Shown: positions 1-7,531 of the stretch, piece after piece | Numbering within the stretch: the first letter of the stretch is position 1 | Layout of the letters: every line of letters starts with the position of its first letter | Source: Rhizobium mesoamericanum STM3625 | Lineage (GTDB): Bacteria > Pseudomonadota > Alphaproteobacteria > Rhizobiales > Rhizobiaceae | Assembly (NCBI RefSeq): GCF_000312665.1 | Contig: NZ_HF536774.1 | Location: 35,504-76,435, forward strand | Direction: 5' to 3' | DNA: 40,932 bases | The notes under the pieces: model-generated | Told to the model about the DNA's origin: nothing | Database searches by the model: none | What the model saw: only the letters and a program-made list of their open reading frames with translations | Translations under genes and position numbers: made by a program

Positions 1-1
1 A

Positions 2-2044
2 AAGAAGCAGCGGCAGATGGACCGCAGAGCGAACACCGCCAAAGCGCTGCGCATGTTTCTAGATACGATCACCGCACTGCAATCCGCCAACGACTATGGT
101 CGGAACGCATTGGATGTTCTCGACCAAAGAGTCGGCTGGGACCGCCTGCTTCGGATGAAGCCTGAGCTCGAGTCGATGGTCGACGACAACGAGGCACCGC
201 CGTTGACCGTGGCAGCCGAGCAATACGCGACCGTCCACAAATACGCTGGTGCGTTCCTTCTGGCTTTCACGTTCCGCTCGGCGCATCGCCACGATCCGCT
301 TCTGGCGGCAATTGCGCTGCTGAAACGGCTTTATGTCGAGAAGCGGCGGACACTCCCGGATCGCGTGCCGCTCACCCACCTCAGCCAAACTGATCGACGG
401 CTCATCTTCGAACAGGAAAAACCCGATCGCCGTCTCTACGAGATCGCGACGCTCGCTGCTTTGCGAGACCGCCTTAGATCTGCGGAGATCTGGGTCGACG
501 GCAGCCGATCTTTCCGGCCGATTGACGAGCATCTGATGCCGCGGTCGATATTCATCACGATGAAGGAAGAAGATCGTCTCGGTTTGGGGGTCCAGGGCGA
601 CGGCGCGCAGTGGCTTACCGAAGCGCGTCAGATGCTCGACTTCAACCTGACGCGTCTGGCGCACAGAGCACGATCTGGAAAGCTCGAAGGAGTTCGCCTT
701 GAGGCCGGAACGTTGATCGTCACACCAACCGTCGGCGAAGTCCCCTTGGCAGCCGAGGGACTGAATGCCGAGATCAGCGACATGTATCCGTTGGTCGAGG
801 TTCCGGACCTGTTAAGGGAGGTGCATGAATGGACCGGCTTTACGGATCACTTCACGCATGTTCGCACCGGCGACGTCCCGAAAAATGTCTCTGCCATGCT
901 CGCTGGTGTACTCGCCGATGCGACGAACCTCGGTCCGAAGCGAATGGCGGGCGCATCCAAGGGGATCAGCGCCCACCAGATAGGCTGGATGCGCACATTC
1001 CACGCTCGATCGGAAACCTACCGCGCAGCGCAAGCGTGCATCACCGATGCCCACACCCAGCATCCGTATTCCCGTCTTTGGGGCAATGGCACAACGTCAT
1101 CGTCCGATGGCCAATTCTTCCGTGCGAGCGACCGAGCTGCAAAGCGCGGCGAAATCAACTTGCATTACGGCAGCGAGCCCGGATCAAAATTTTATAGCCA
1201 TCTGTCAGATCAATACGGCTACTTCAGCATTTTGCCCATCAGTCCGACCGAGAGCGAGGCGGCCTATGTGCTCGATGGGCTCTTCGATCAGGACACGGTC
1301 CTCGACATCCAGGAACACTTTACTGACACCGGCGGTGCGAATGATCATATCTTCGGGCTGTTCGCCTTGATCGGAAAGCGGTTCTCACCGCGACTGCGCA
1401 ATCTCAAAGACCGGAAGTTCCACACGTTCGAGAAAAGCGATGCATATCCGGCGCTGTCGAACCACATCGGGGCGCCGATCAATGCCAGTCTGATCCTCGA
1501 TCATTGGGACGATCTGCTCCATCTCGCGACGTCGATCACGACGCGGTCCGTGGTGCCGTCTACGATCCTCAAGAAACTGTCCGCATCTCCGAAGCAAAGC
1601 CATCTCGCGACGGCACTCCGCGAACTCGGCCGTATCGAAAGATCGCTATTCATGATCGAATGGTACTCAAGTCCGGCACTCCGGCGGAGATGCCAAGCCG
1701 GTCTCAACAAGGGCGAGGCCGCCCATAAGCTGAAACGCGCTGTGTTCTTCCACGAGCGAGGCGAGATCCGCGATCGATCGTTCGAGAGCCAAGCGTTCCG
1801 CGCCTCTGGTCTCAACCTCGTCGTCAGTGCGATCGTCCACTGGAATACAGTCTATCTCGACCGTGCAATCACACAGCTGAAGCGAGCGGGTCGAGATATT
1901 CCTGATACTCTGTTGAAGCATATCTCGCCGCTCAGTTGGGAGCATATCAACCTTACCGGCATCTACACCTGGGATGCCGAACATCAGATGCCCAACGGAT
2001 TTCGACCGCTCCGTCTGCCAGCCGGGCTGCGGTGGGTCGCTTAA
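2..2044 (+). CDS. tnpA: Tn3-family transposase TnpA, C-terminal two thirds (5' end beyond window)
   Basis: The frame is open to the left edge, so the gene starts outside the window; about 680 residues are present against roughly 1,000 for Tn3-family transposases. Counting from the Met at base 17, the DDE catalytic residues can be placed: Asp364 in TSSSDGQFF, Asp443 in GGANDHIFGL and Glu567 in NKGEAAHKL. The C-terminal signature with SPLSWEHINLTG followed by a short tail is typical of the family. The enzyme cuts and joins transposon ends in replicative transposition. The stop lies 18 bases before a 38-bp terminal repeat, the usual arrangement for tnpA. No frameshift is seen in the part present, so it may be active if the upstream part is intact. 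Confidence 0.95.
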   Translation, partial: KKQRQMDRRANTAKALRMFLDTITALQSANDYGRNALDVLDQRVGWDRLLRMKPELESMVDDNEAPPLTVAAEQYATVHKYAGAFLLAFTFRSAHRHDPLLAAIALLKRLYVEKRRTLPDRVPLTHLSQTDRRLIFEQEKPDRRLYEIATLAALRDRLRSAEIWVDGSRSFRPIDEHLMPRSIFITMKEEDRLGLGVQGDGAQWLTEARQMLDFNLTRLAHRARSGKLEGVRLEAGTLIVTPTVGEVPLAAEGLNAEISDMYPLVEVPDLLREVHEWTGFTDHFTHVRTGDVPKNVSAMLAGVLADATNLGPKRMAGASKGISAHQIGWMRTFHARSETYRAAQACITDAHTQHPYSRLWGNGTTSSSDGQFFRASDRAAKRGEINLHYGSEPGSKFYSHLSDQYGYFSILPISPTESEAAYVLDGLFDQDTVLDIQEHFTDTGGANDHIFGLFALIGKRFSPRLRNLKDRKFHTFEKSDAYPALSNHIGAPINASLILDHWDDLLHLATSITTRSVVPSTILKKLSASPKQSHLATALRELGRIERSLFMIEWYSSPALRRRCQAGLNKGEAAHKLKRAVFFHERGEIRDRSFESQAFRASGLNLVVSAIVHWNTVYLDRAITQLKRAGRDIPDTLLKHISPLSWEHINLTGIYTWDAEHQMPNGFRPLRLPAGLRWVA

Positions 2045-2062
2045 GTTCTCATTCCGTTCGCC

Positions 2063-2100
2063 CTTAGCGTACGATTCCGCACTGCTCTTGTTCTGGCCCC
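2063..2100 (+). repeat. Right terminal inverted repeat of the Tn3-family transposon
   Basis: Read on the minus strand, this stretch starts with GGGG and ends with ACGCTAAG, and is exactly 38 bases long. That matches the length and both conserved ends of Tn3-family terminal repeats. It sits just after the tnpA stop, so the transposon ends at base 2100. Tn3 elements normally duplicate 5 bp of target, so 2101-2105 (TCGAA) is the expected outer copy; the other end is outside the window or lost. Confidence 0.85.
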
Positions 2101-2189
2101 TCGAAGCGGAGCTTCAGCTCGCCCAGGCCGATCTGGCCGTGGCGCTTGCCGAACAGGACGGCATCATCGAAGCCGAGCCGCCTTTCTGA
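2101..2189 (+). pseudogene. C-terminal remnant of a gene cut by the Tn3 insertion
   Basis: Immediately outside the transposon end an open frame runs to a TGA at 2187-2189. It encodes about 29 residues ending in ALAEQDGIIEAEPPF, rich in Ala, Glu and Leu like a helix at the end of a protein. No start codon or ribosome site lies inside the plasmid part. The simplest reading is that the transposon landed in a gene and left its 3' end here. The family is not recognised. Confidence 0.35.
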
Positions 2190-2365
2190 GGCGGCATTTC
2201 TTCTGCTCGATCATGAGCCGGTCCGCCGGATCGACCGGCCTCGCGGCTGTCAGGGATTTCATCCCTCGACACTCCCGCCGGCTCGCGCCGGATACGGTCG
2301 CGCCCCTTCTAGGGCCGCGGGTCTCTTCTCTCTCTGACGTCCAATTTTACTCCAGCAAATCCGGC

Positions 2366-2458
2366 GTCAAGGACGGCGCGGTCTCCCCAATTTTTCCGCC
2401 ACTGCGCTTTGGAAAAATCGGCTCCCCCGCTTGCGAGCCGCGTGCCGCGGTCCTTGAC
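2366..2458 (+). promoter_or_regulatory. Nested inverted repeats upstream of the 2512 gene (candidate structured leader)
   Basis: Three dyads are seen. An outer pair is GTCAAGGAC (2366-2374) with GTCCTTGAC (2450-2458). An inner pair is ATTTTTCC (2390-2397) with GGAAAAAT (2411-2418). A third is GGCTC (2420-2424) with GAGCC (2435-2439). Together they could fold into a closed multi-stem RNA about 50 nt before the start codon at 2512. The rest of 2190-2511 shows no gene. Function is unknown; it may be a leader RNA, operator or terminator. Confidence 0.4.
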
Positions 2459-2511
2459 CCCTCTTTGCCACGGAGTGGCCGATCTCTGTCATCAACGAAG
2501 GAGATCACACA

Positions 2512-3003
2512 ATGACAACCGATCAAAACCTTGCGCTCTACACCAAGCTTGCCGGCTTCCGGCTCTTTGTTCTCGCCAATCGCCTCGACTGCGACAGCGA
2601 TTTCTCCCGAGAGCTTCACGATCGCCTGGTTGAGGGCCTGGAGGCGGCAAGCCAACGCGTCAGGGCCATCATGGGACTGGAGCGGAGCGTTCTTGCCGGC
2701 GACGACGAATATGTCGCGTACCGGCTGGACGGTGAGATCGACATCTTCGGGCGCTTCGCCGTCAATCTGCTGGATGAGCTCGACATCGATTTCGACACGC
2801 ACGAATACCGTATCAACGGCGGCGAATGGATCAACGCCTTGTCGGCGGACTGCGACGGCATCGAGATCGACTATCCGGAGCTAGTCGCGTTGAGCGACAT
2901 TGAACTCGGCTCGCTGGCGTCCATCATCAGAGATATCCGCCAGGAAACAGGCATCTCCATTCAGGCGGTGCGTGTGGTCTACACGAGAGGAGGTGGCGCC
3001 TGA
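2512..3003 (+). CDS. Hypothetical acidic protein, 163 aa
   Basis: The ATG at 2512 follows a good ribosome site (AAGGAG) by about 8 bases, and third codon positions are G/C-rich like real genes here. The protein is acidic, with many Asp and Glu residues and no signal peptide or membrane segment. It contains the stretches IDIFGRFAVNLLDELDIDFD and QETGISIQAVRVVYTRGG. I do not recognise a family. It stands alone between the transposon end and a short orphan gene whose leader resembles its own, which suggests shared control. Small acidic proteins of this kind are common in the leading region of rhizobial conjugative plasmids, but a role here is inference. Confidence 0.75.
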   Translation: MTTDQNLALYTKLAGFRLFVLANRLDCDSDFSRELHDRLVEGLEAASQRVRAIMGLERSVLAGDDEYVAYRLDGEIDIFGRFAVNLLDELDIDFDTHEYRINGGEWINALSADCDGIEIDYPELVALSDIELGSLASIIRDIRQETGISIQAVRVVYTRGGGA

Positions 3004-3153
3004 GCGCCTCCTTGGCCGATCTTCTCAAATGCGGGGCCGGGAGCTTGCGATTGCGGCGAAACCGATCAATTGCAGATGCTCCTTGTCGGCAGGGCGTTAT
3101 CTCTAATCGGGATGTTGCAGCCCGTTCGTCGGGACGCAACCTGGCGCCGCCGT

Positions 3154-3197
3154 AATTTTCCCCGCCGCTTTCTCCGGCTCCTCGCGGGATCAAAATT
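3154..3197 (+). promoter_or_regulatory. Second leader-like dyad upstream of the 3304 gene
   Basis: AATTTT followed by CCCCGC (3154-3165) pairs with GCGGG (3184-3188) and AAAATT (3192-3197). The stretch AATTTTCCCCGCC resembles AATTTTTCCGCC in the leader at 2366-2458, and both genes have an AAGGAGATC ribosome site before the start. The rest of 3004-3303 shows no gene. Confidence 0.3.
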
Positions 3198-3303
3198 CAG
3201 CCATCGCCAGGTCCTCCACATCCGTTCCGGCCTTGCCAGGTGCATCTCTCCTTTCCGGTCTGCTTTCGATCCCCGCGATAACGCAATCGACAAGGAGATC
3301 CAC

Positions 3304-3477
3304 ATGCAACAGCTCGCTCAATTTCTCGCCGCCACCGGCCGCCGGCTCGGCGCCCTCAACAAGGTGATCAGCCACTTTTTCCGCAAGGGAAAGCTCGCCC
3401 TGAAAATTGCCGTGAAGATCCCACTCTTCGTCGAGATCGAGGTCTCGTTCGAGACCGATTGGAACCGGCGCCGATGA
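3304..3477 (+). CDS. Small hypothetical protein, 57 aa
   Basis: The ATG at 3304 follows AAGGAGAT by 5 bases, which fixes this start over in-frame upstream ones. The product is small and basic in its middle (HFFRKGKLALKIAVK) with a short hydrophobic beta-like stretch (IPLFVEIEVSFETDW). There is no clear signal peptide. The family is not recognised. A G/C hairpin follows the stop, between this gene and the WGR gene facing it. Confidence 0.6.
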   Translation: MQQLAQFLAATGRRLGALNKVISHFFRKGKLALKIAVKIPLFVEIEVSFETDWNRRR

Positions 3478-3486
3478 GCCCCCGCA

Positions 3487-3510
3487 GGCCCGCTTGGTCG
3501 GGCCCTTATT
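3487..3510. terminator. Candidate terminator between convergent genes
   Basis: GGCCCG (3487-3492) and CGGGCC (3499-3504) form a 6-bp stem with a 6-nt loop, followed on the plus strand by CTTATT. It lies just after the 3304-3477 gene and against the stop of the leftward WGR gene, where a terminator is expected. The T-run is weak. Confidence 0.4.
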
Positions 3511-3766
3511 GTGGCGGCACCGAGGCGCGTGGACGATAGCCGCGTTTGCGCTTTTGTCGAAGCAGATCGAGGAACAGTTGGACGGCTTCCTCTTCCCGTC
3601 CGAAATGATGGACCATCATCTGGCCTCTGGCGCCAATTCGGCCCCACTTCCTGAGCAGGCAAATATCGCCAAAGAGGTTCGGCTCGATCGACATTGCATA
3701 GTAGCGCGCCATGTTCTTTGCGGCGTCCGTGCGTTCGACATATAGATGGTAGGGCTGCGCGATCAT
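3506..3766 (-). CDS. WGR domain protein
   Basis: An 86-residue protein that is almost entirely one WGR domain. It shows ARYYAMSIEPNLFGD, then the signature RKWGRIGARGQ, then HHFGREEEAVQLFLDLLRQK. WGR domains occur alone in many rhizobial plasmid proteins and, in larger proteins such as PARPs, contact nucleic acid. The ATG at 3766 (MIAQPYHLYVER) is preferred; a TTG at 3802 would add 12 residues without a better ribosome site. It is read leftward and converges on the 3304-3477 gene. DNA binding is family knowledge; its role on this plasmid is unknown. Confidence 0.8.
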   Translation of the reverse strand: MIAQPYHLYVERTDAAKNMARYYAMSIEPNLFGDICLLRKWGRIGARGQMMVHHFGREEEAVQLFLDLLRQKRKRGYRPRASVPPQ

Positions 3767-3967
3767 GACGCAAGAATCGCCGATCGCCGGAATCGCGTCC
3801 AACGACAGTTATGAATCGGTCAGGGAGGATCGATTCATATTCGTGATAACAGGCCAAAGATCGCTAGGGGCTTGGGCGAGACGCCGGTGGCGCACGGCTC
3901 TATTCGCGCCGCTCACGGAGCCCACAGATGGTCTCCGCCCCAAGGGGTGACGATCCTCTCGCGGCAT

Positions 3968-4549
3968 TCAGCCACACCATCCATGCCTTGCGCCATCCCA
4001 GCGCCTGGCGAGGCCCTCCTCGACAAGAGTGTTGCCGAGCGATTGTCCCGATCGTGATAGGGTCCGAAGCTTGCGCCCATACTTGTCTTCGTCGCGCCAG
4101 CCGGCGGCAAGTGAGAAGTTGCCTGCATTCAGCAGAGTGAGCAGGCGTGCTTTCGCCGCCTCGCCTTTGATCCGTTCCGCCTCGCAGCGCGGTGGGCTGA
4201 GCTCCGGCGTGTCGATATCCGCGATGCGGATTTTCTCACCCCTGAACCAGAACGTATCGCCATCGACGACGCAGTTCATTCGCGTGCTTTCGCCGCAGAA
4301 TGAAAACGAGGCCGATAGCGAGTCTGATGTCGGTGTCTTGGCCAAGATCGGCAGTCCGGGAAGATTGCCCGCGGCGCCGAAGACAAGCCAGCTTCCCGCA
4401 GCAACGATCATGGCAGCAAGGAGCGCCGTTATCGATCCGCGAGAGATGCTCCGTCCGGATCGCGGCGACTTTCCCTGCTGCCGATGTCGATCATCCCGGC
4501 CACCTTTCTTCCGCGGTCTTCTGAACGGAACCACGCTCGATTTTGCCAC
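3968..4549 (-). CDS. Membrane-anchored thermonuclease (SNase)-like protein
   Basis: 193 residues. A basic N-terminus (PRKKGGRDDRHRQQGK) is followed by one hydrophobic segment (about 40-60, ITALLAAMIVAAGSWLVFGAA), so the protein is probably a type II membrane or secreted protein. A staphylococcal-nuclease-like domain follows: CVVDGDTFWFRGEKIRIADIDTPEL, then KYGRKLRTL and VEEGLARRWDG. The DGDT and R-x-DTPE elements match the calcium-binding and substrate-binding parts of SNases. The start is a GTG at 4549 with AAAGGA upstream. Periplasmic nucleases of this kind are frequent next to Ti-type tra genes; whether it acts on DNA during transfer is inference. Confidence 0.8.
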   Translation of the reverse strand: MAKSSVVPFRRPRKKGGRDDRHRQQGKSPRSGRSISRGSITALLAAMIVAAGSWLVFGAAGNLPGLPILAKTPTSDSLSASFSFCGESTRMNCVVDGDTFWFRGEKIRIADIDTPELSPPRCEAERIKGEAAKARLLTLLNAGNFSLAAGWRDEDKYGRKLRTLSRSGQSLGNTLVEEGLARRWDGARHGWCG

Positions 4550-4603
4550 TTGCCCGTCCTTTCTGTTGAGCTCAACCTATCCCGGCCCCGGTTACATCCG
4601 CGT

Positions 4604-4795
4604 TTATGGTCTCGACCTTCGGCCGGGCCGGTAAGATGGTGTGCGCAAGCGGGGCGCAGTCGGTCCCGCCTCCCCTTCGGGCCACGATGTTGAGGCTCCT
4701 GCGGCTGTGCTCTCTCCCGCTTCCCGCACGACGAGAATTCCCGAAATACCGCCCTTTCGTGCGGCCGCTATGCTGATTTCTCCGATACTCTTCAT
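4604..4795 (-). CDS. Possible small protein, 63 aa, between the nuclease and traG
   Basis: The ATG at 4795 follows GAGGACA, and the first 30 residues (MKSIGEISIAAARKGGISG) read like protein-coding sequence. The C-terminal half becomes Arg/Pro-rich, as random GC-rich frames do. No family is recognised. It occupies most of the 303-base gap between the nuclease gene and traG; nothing else is seen there. Confidence 0.25.
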   Translation of the reverse strand: MKSIGEISIAAARKGGISGILVVREAGESTAAGASTSWPEGEAGPTAPRLRTPSYRPGRRSRP

Positions 4796-4853
4796 TGTCC
4801 TCGATCGGCCTTGCTCGCTGCGCTGCGCGCCGACCGATCGAAGAGGTCGACGA

Positions 4854-6791
4854 CTACTTGTCGGCTCGCGAAAACCTGTTCGGGTCGACGCACGCCTTCA
4901 TGTCGTCACGCCGGAACCAGATCGCGCGGCCGCACCTGAGCGGCGGGTTGCCGGCCGTGAACACGATCTGCTCGTCGGCGCGCATGCGCAGCACTTCATG
5001 CGACTGTATCAGCGGTCGCGCGGCCAGCTGCTTCGATCGCGTGCGCGTCGAACCTCTCGCCTGGGAACTGCGGCTGACCTGGTCGATCTCGACCGTCGTC
5101 ATGCCGCAGCGGCGCGAGATGTAGTCGGCGGTTTCCGGATCGTTGATCGCAGCGAACGATATCCAGCTCGCGCTTTCGAACCATTTGCTTGCGGCGTCGC
5201 GGCCGCCATAGGTCTCGCGCATCTGGCCGATCGACTGGTAGATCATGACAAGCGTGATGCCGTACTTTCGACCGGCGTCGCGGGCCGTCTCCACAATCCG
5301 CATGTAACCGAGGCGCGCCACCTCATCGAGAAGGAAGAGCGCCCTCCCCTGCATCTCGCCATTGCGGTTGTAGATTGCGTTCAGGAACGAGCCGATGATC
5401 ACGCGCGCCAGGCCCGAATGCGTCTCGAGCGTCTTGAGATCGACGTTGATGAAAATGTCGGTCTTTCCCTCGCCGAGATCCTTCGTCGTGAAGCTTGAGC
5501 CCGAGACCAGGGCGGCGTAGTTGGGATAGGATAGCCAGTGCGTCTCCTTGACCGCATTGGCGTAGACGCCGGAGAAGGTCTCCGGCGTCATGTTGACGAA
5601 GGCTGCCACGTTCTCTTTGACGAAATCCGAGTCCGAATTGTCGTAGATCGATTGCAGGCGCTCGCGCAGTTTCGGCTCCGGCTCGGAGAGATTTTTGCGC
5701 ACCTGCCGAAGCGTCTGGTCGCTTTCGCCGGTATGGCCGGAGAGGCAGACGTCGGCGATGAGCGCTGTCAGCAGTTGTAAGGCCGAGGCGCGGAAGAAGT
5801 CGTCGCGAACTCCACGTGTGCCGCCGCTGTCGCTCATGATCCATGAGGCGACAGCGGCGATATCCTCCTCTTTCGTCCCGCCGAACCGGCCGATCCAATC
5901 GAGCGCGTTGAAGCCGATCTCCGAGTGTTTCGGATCGAGGATGAAGACATCTCGGTCGGCATCGCTGCGGTGCTTCGACACCATTGGGGCAACCTCGTTC
6001 GATGGATCGAGGACGACGAGCGCGCCGCCCCATTTGAGCGCCGTCGGGATCGTGACCGACGTCGTCTTGAAACCGCCGGAGCCGGCAAAGACGATGCCAT
6101 GCGAAGACCCGAACGAGCCGTCGAAGCACAAGAGCGGCGACTTGCCGCCCGCTCCCCACGTCTCGGCGCTGTCGGCGCGAAACGAGTGTGCAGCGGTACT
6201 GTCCCGGTCGACCCTGTAACGCTCGCCAACGACGATGCCGCCGTCTTCGGGAAACAGCTTTTCGGCTTGCGACAGTTTCATCCAGTCGGCCTCGCCATGC
6301 AGCGCCCGCTTGCCGGAGATGCGTTTCGGCTCGGCCTTGGCAAAGGCGGCATTGCCGGCGACCGCCACCCGCAGACCGAACAGCGCAGACATCAGTAGCG
6401 CCGCTGCGCCGATCGCCGTCGCAGGATCGGCATAATTGAGGATCGACTTGCCGGCTGGCACCTCGCCTCGAAACGCGGAGAGGCGCATCACCTCACGCAG
6501 GGTCGCAACGAAGAGCGTTGCTGCCCCGCCAGTGAAGACGCCCCAACCGGCTGAACTGATCCTTGCCGAGCCGGCGCTCGCAAACAGGAAAACGATGCCG
6601 ACGAAGGACGCGACGGCATAGGGTAGAGCGATGCCCGCCCGGCCCAGCATCTGTCTTGCGGCGTCACTCTTGCCGAAGGCGGACAGCCAGTGTTCGACCC
6701 CCGCCAGGCCGCTCACCGTCAGCATCATCAATGCGCAGGGTGCAACGAGGAGGAGGAGCCTAGTCACCGCTCTCTCCAAACGCCGCAGCAC
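4854..6791 (-). CDS. traG: Type IV coupling protein TraG (VirD4 family)
   Basis: 645 residues, the usual size. The N-terminus holds several membrane segments (about 12-31, 52-72, 82-100, 125-145). The ATPase core follows, with Walker A GSGGFKTTS at 237-245 and Walker B ALFLLDE at 484-490, then MIYQSIGQMRETYG and the conserved C-terminal motor sequences. TraG docks the relaxase-DNA complex at the inner membrane and feeds it into the Trb channel. It is last in traC-traD-traG and its start overlaps the traD stop by 32 bases, so translation is probably coupled. No frame damage is seen. Confidence 0.97.
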   Translation of the reverse strand: MLRRLERAVTRLLLLVAPCALMMLTVSGLAGVEHWLSAFGKSDAARQMLGRAGIALPYAVASFVGIVFLFASAGSARISSAGWGVFTGGAATLFVATLREVMRLSAFRGEVPAGKSILNYADPATAIGAAALLMSALFGLRVAVAGNAAFAKAEPKRISGKRALHGEADWMKLSQAEKLFPEDGGIVVGERYRVDRDSTAAHSFRADSAETWGAGGKSPLLCFDGSFGSSHGIVFAGSGGFKTTSVTIPTALKWGGALVVLDPSNEVAPMVSKHRSDADRDVFILDPKHSEIGFNALDWIGRFGGTKEEDIAAVASWIMSDSGGTRGVRDDFFRASALQLLTALIADVCLSGHTGESDQTLRQVRKNLSEPEPKLRERLQSIYDNSDSDFVKENVAAFVNMTPETFSGVYANAVKETHWLSYPNYAALVSGSSFTTKDLGEGKTDIFINVDLKTLETHSGLARVIIGSFLNAIYNRNGEMQGRALFLLDEVARLGYMRIVETARDAGRKYGITLVMIYQSIGQMRETYGGRDAASKWFESASWISFAAINDPETADYISRRCGMTTVEIDQVSRSSQARGSTRTRSKQLAARPLIQSHEVLRMRADEQIVFTAGNPPLRCGRAIWFRRDDMKACVDPNRFSRADK

Positions 6792-6975
6792 CGATCGCGG
6801 TGAGGCGAGTGCGCTCCTGCTGATCGCCCTTCAGACGCTGGGCGGCATCGATGAGAAGTCCGAGCAGCAGCGCCCGCTTCTCGTAGCGAAGCCCCGCCTT
6901 GACGATGAGGCCGCCTAGCTCGATCTTTTCCCGCGTGTCCTTTTTGCGGGCGTCGGAAGTTACCGTACGCGCCAT
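6760..6975 (-). CDS. traD: Conjugal transfer protein TraD (Ti type)
   Basis: 71 residues starting at the ATG at 6975 (MARTVTSDARKKDTREKIELGG); a longer frame upstream only reads through traC in the wrong phase. The sequence KIELGGLIVKAGLRYEKRALLLGLL is characteristic of the small TraD proteins of Ti-type plasmids. It lies between traC (4-base gap) and traG (overlap). The Ti TraD is not the F-plasmid TraD coupling protein. It is thought to help DNA processing, but its exact job is not established. Confidence 0.9.
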   Translation of the reverse strand: MARTVTSDARKKDTREKIELGGLIVKAGLRYEKRALLLGLLIDAAQRLKGDQQERTRLTAIGAAAFGESGD

Positions 6976-6979
6976 CCGC

Positions 6980-7276
6980 TCAAGCCTCAGCAGTCCCGCC
7001 CGCAGGCGCGCCAGGTGGGTTCTGCGCCGGGGACGTACTGGCCTCTCCGGCGGCACCTGCCCTTTTCCCTCCGTTCGAACCGCCCTTTCCTCCGCGAAAC
7101 CGCTTCGCCAGTTCCTCGAAGCCTGCCAGCAGCTCTGCCTCATCGACTTCGATCTCGCCGAGACCCGCCTTGAGCGCGATCCGGCCGATGCGCTCGGCCT
7201 CCCGGGTCTCGGCTGCCTTGAGCTGCTCCTGGAGCCTGGCGATTTCGTCGCGGATTTTCGAGGATGGCTTCTTCAT
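6980..7276 (-). CDS. traC: Conjugal transfer protein TraC (Ti type)
   Basis: 98 residues. The N-terminal coiled coil (SKIRDEIARLQEQLKAAETREAERIGRIALKAGL) and the acidic stretch EVDEAELLAGFEELAKRFRG match Ti-type TraC; the C-terminus is low-complexity, rich in Gly, Ala and Pro. It is first in the leftward traCDG operon, reading away from oriT. In this family TraC is an accessory protein of DNA processing, likely part of the relaxosome. Confidence 0.9.
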   Translation of the reverse strand: MKKPSSKIRDEIARLQEQLKAAETREAERIGRIALKAGLGEIEVDEAELLAGFEELAKRFRGGKGGSNGGKRAGAAGEASTSPAQNPPGAPAGGTAEA

Positions 7277-7336
7277 TTGGCTAATGTCTCCTGGGTGAGA
7301 AAGCGCGTCTTGCGAGGGCCAGTCTTCCCGATCGAC

Positions 7337-7366
7337 GTGCGAAACGCACTAGGCGGATCATGCAAT
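7337..7366. promoter_or_regulatory. Candidate tra-box region between traC and traA
   Basis: GTGCG-AAA-CGCAC (7337-7349) is a perfect dyad, similar in arms to the Ti tra box (GTGCA-GATC-TGCAC) though its spacer is one base shorter. Six bases further, GGATCATGCAAT (7355-7366) matches GGATCCTGCAAT upstream of traI in 11 of 12 positions. It lies between the divergent traC and traA starts, where TraR acts on Ti plasmids. Direct binding is inference. Confidence 0.4.
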
Positions 7367-7414
7367 CGCCAGCGGCGATGCTTTGGTGAATGATCCCGGC
7401 CGTTCGAAGGACGG

Positions 7415-7460
7415 CTTCCAAGGGCGCAATTATACGTCGCTGTCGCGACGCCCTGCTTGA
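7415..7460 (+). other. Origin of transfer (oriT), Ti/RSF1010-like
   Basis: The stretch around 7420-7454 (AAGGGCGCAATTATACGTCG followed by CTGTCGCGACGCCCT) matches the conserved Agrobacterium-type oriT. On the minus strand it contains TAATTGCGCCCTT, close to the TAAGTGCGCCCT nick region of RSF1010 and other MobQ plasmids. CGTCGC (7435-7440) and GCGACG (7445-7450) form an inverted repeat, and AGGGCG (7421-7426) pairs with CGCCCT (7449-7454). It lies between the divergent traC and traA genes, the standard position. TraA should nick here. Confidence 0.85.
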
Positions 7461-7531
7461 GGGCCCTGGCGGGGCCTGGGCTCTTGGACCGAAACCATTG
7501 ATATCGTTTGCAACCGGGAAAGAATTTCGCC

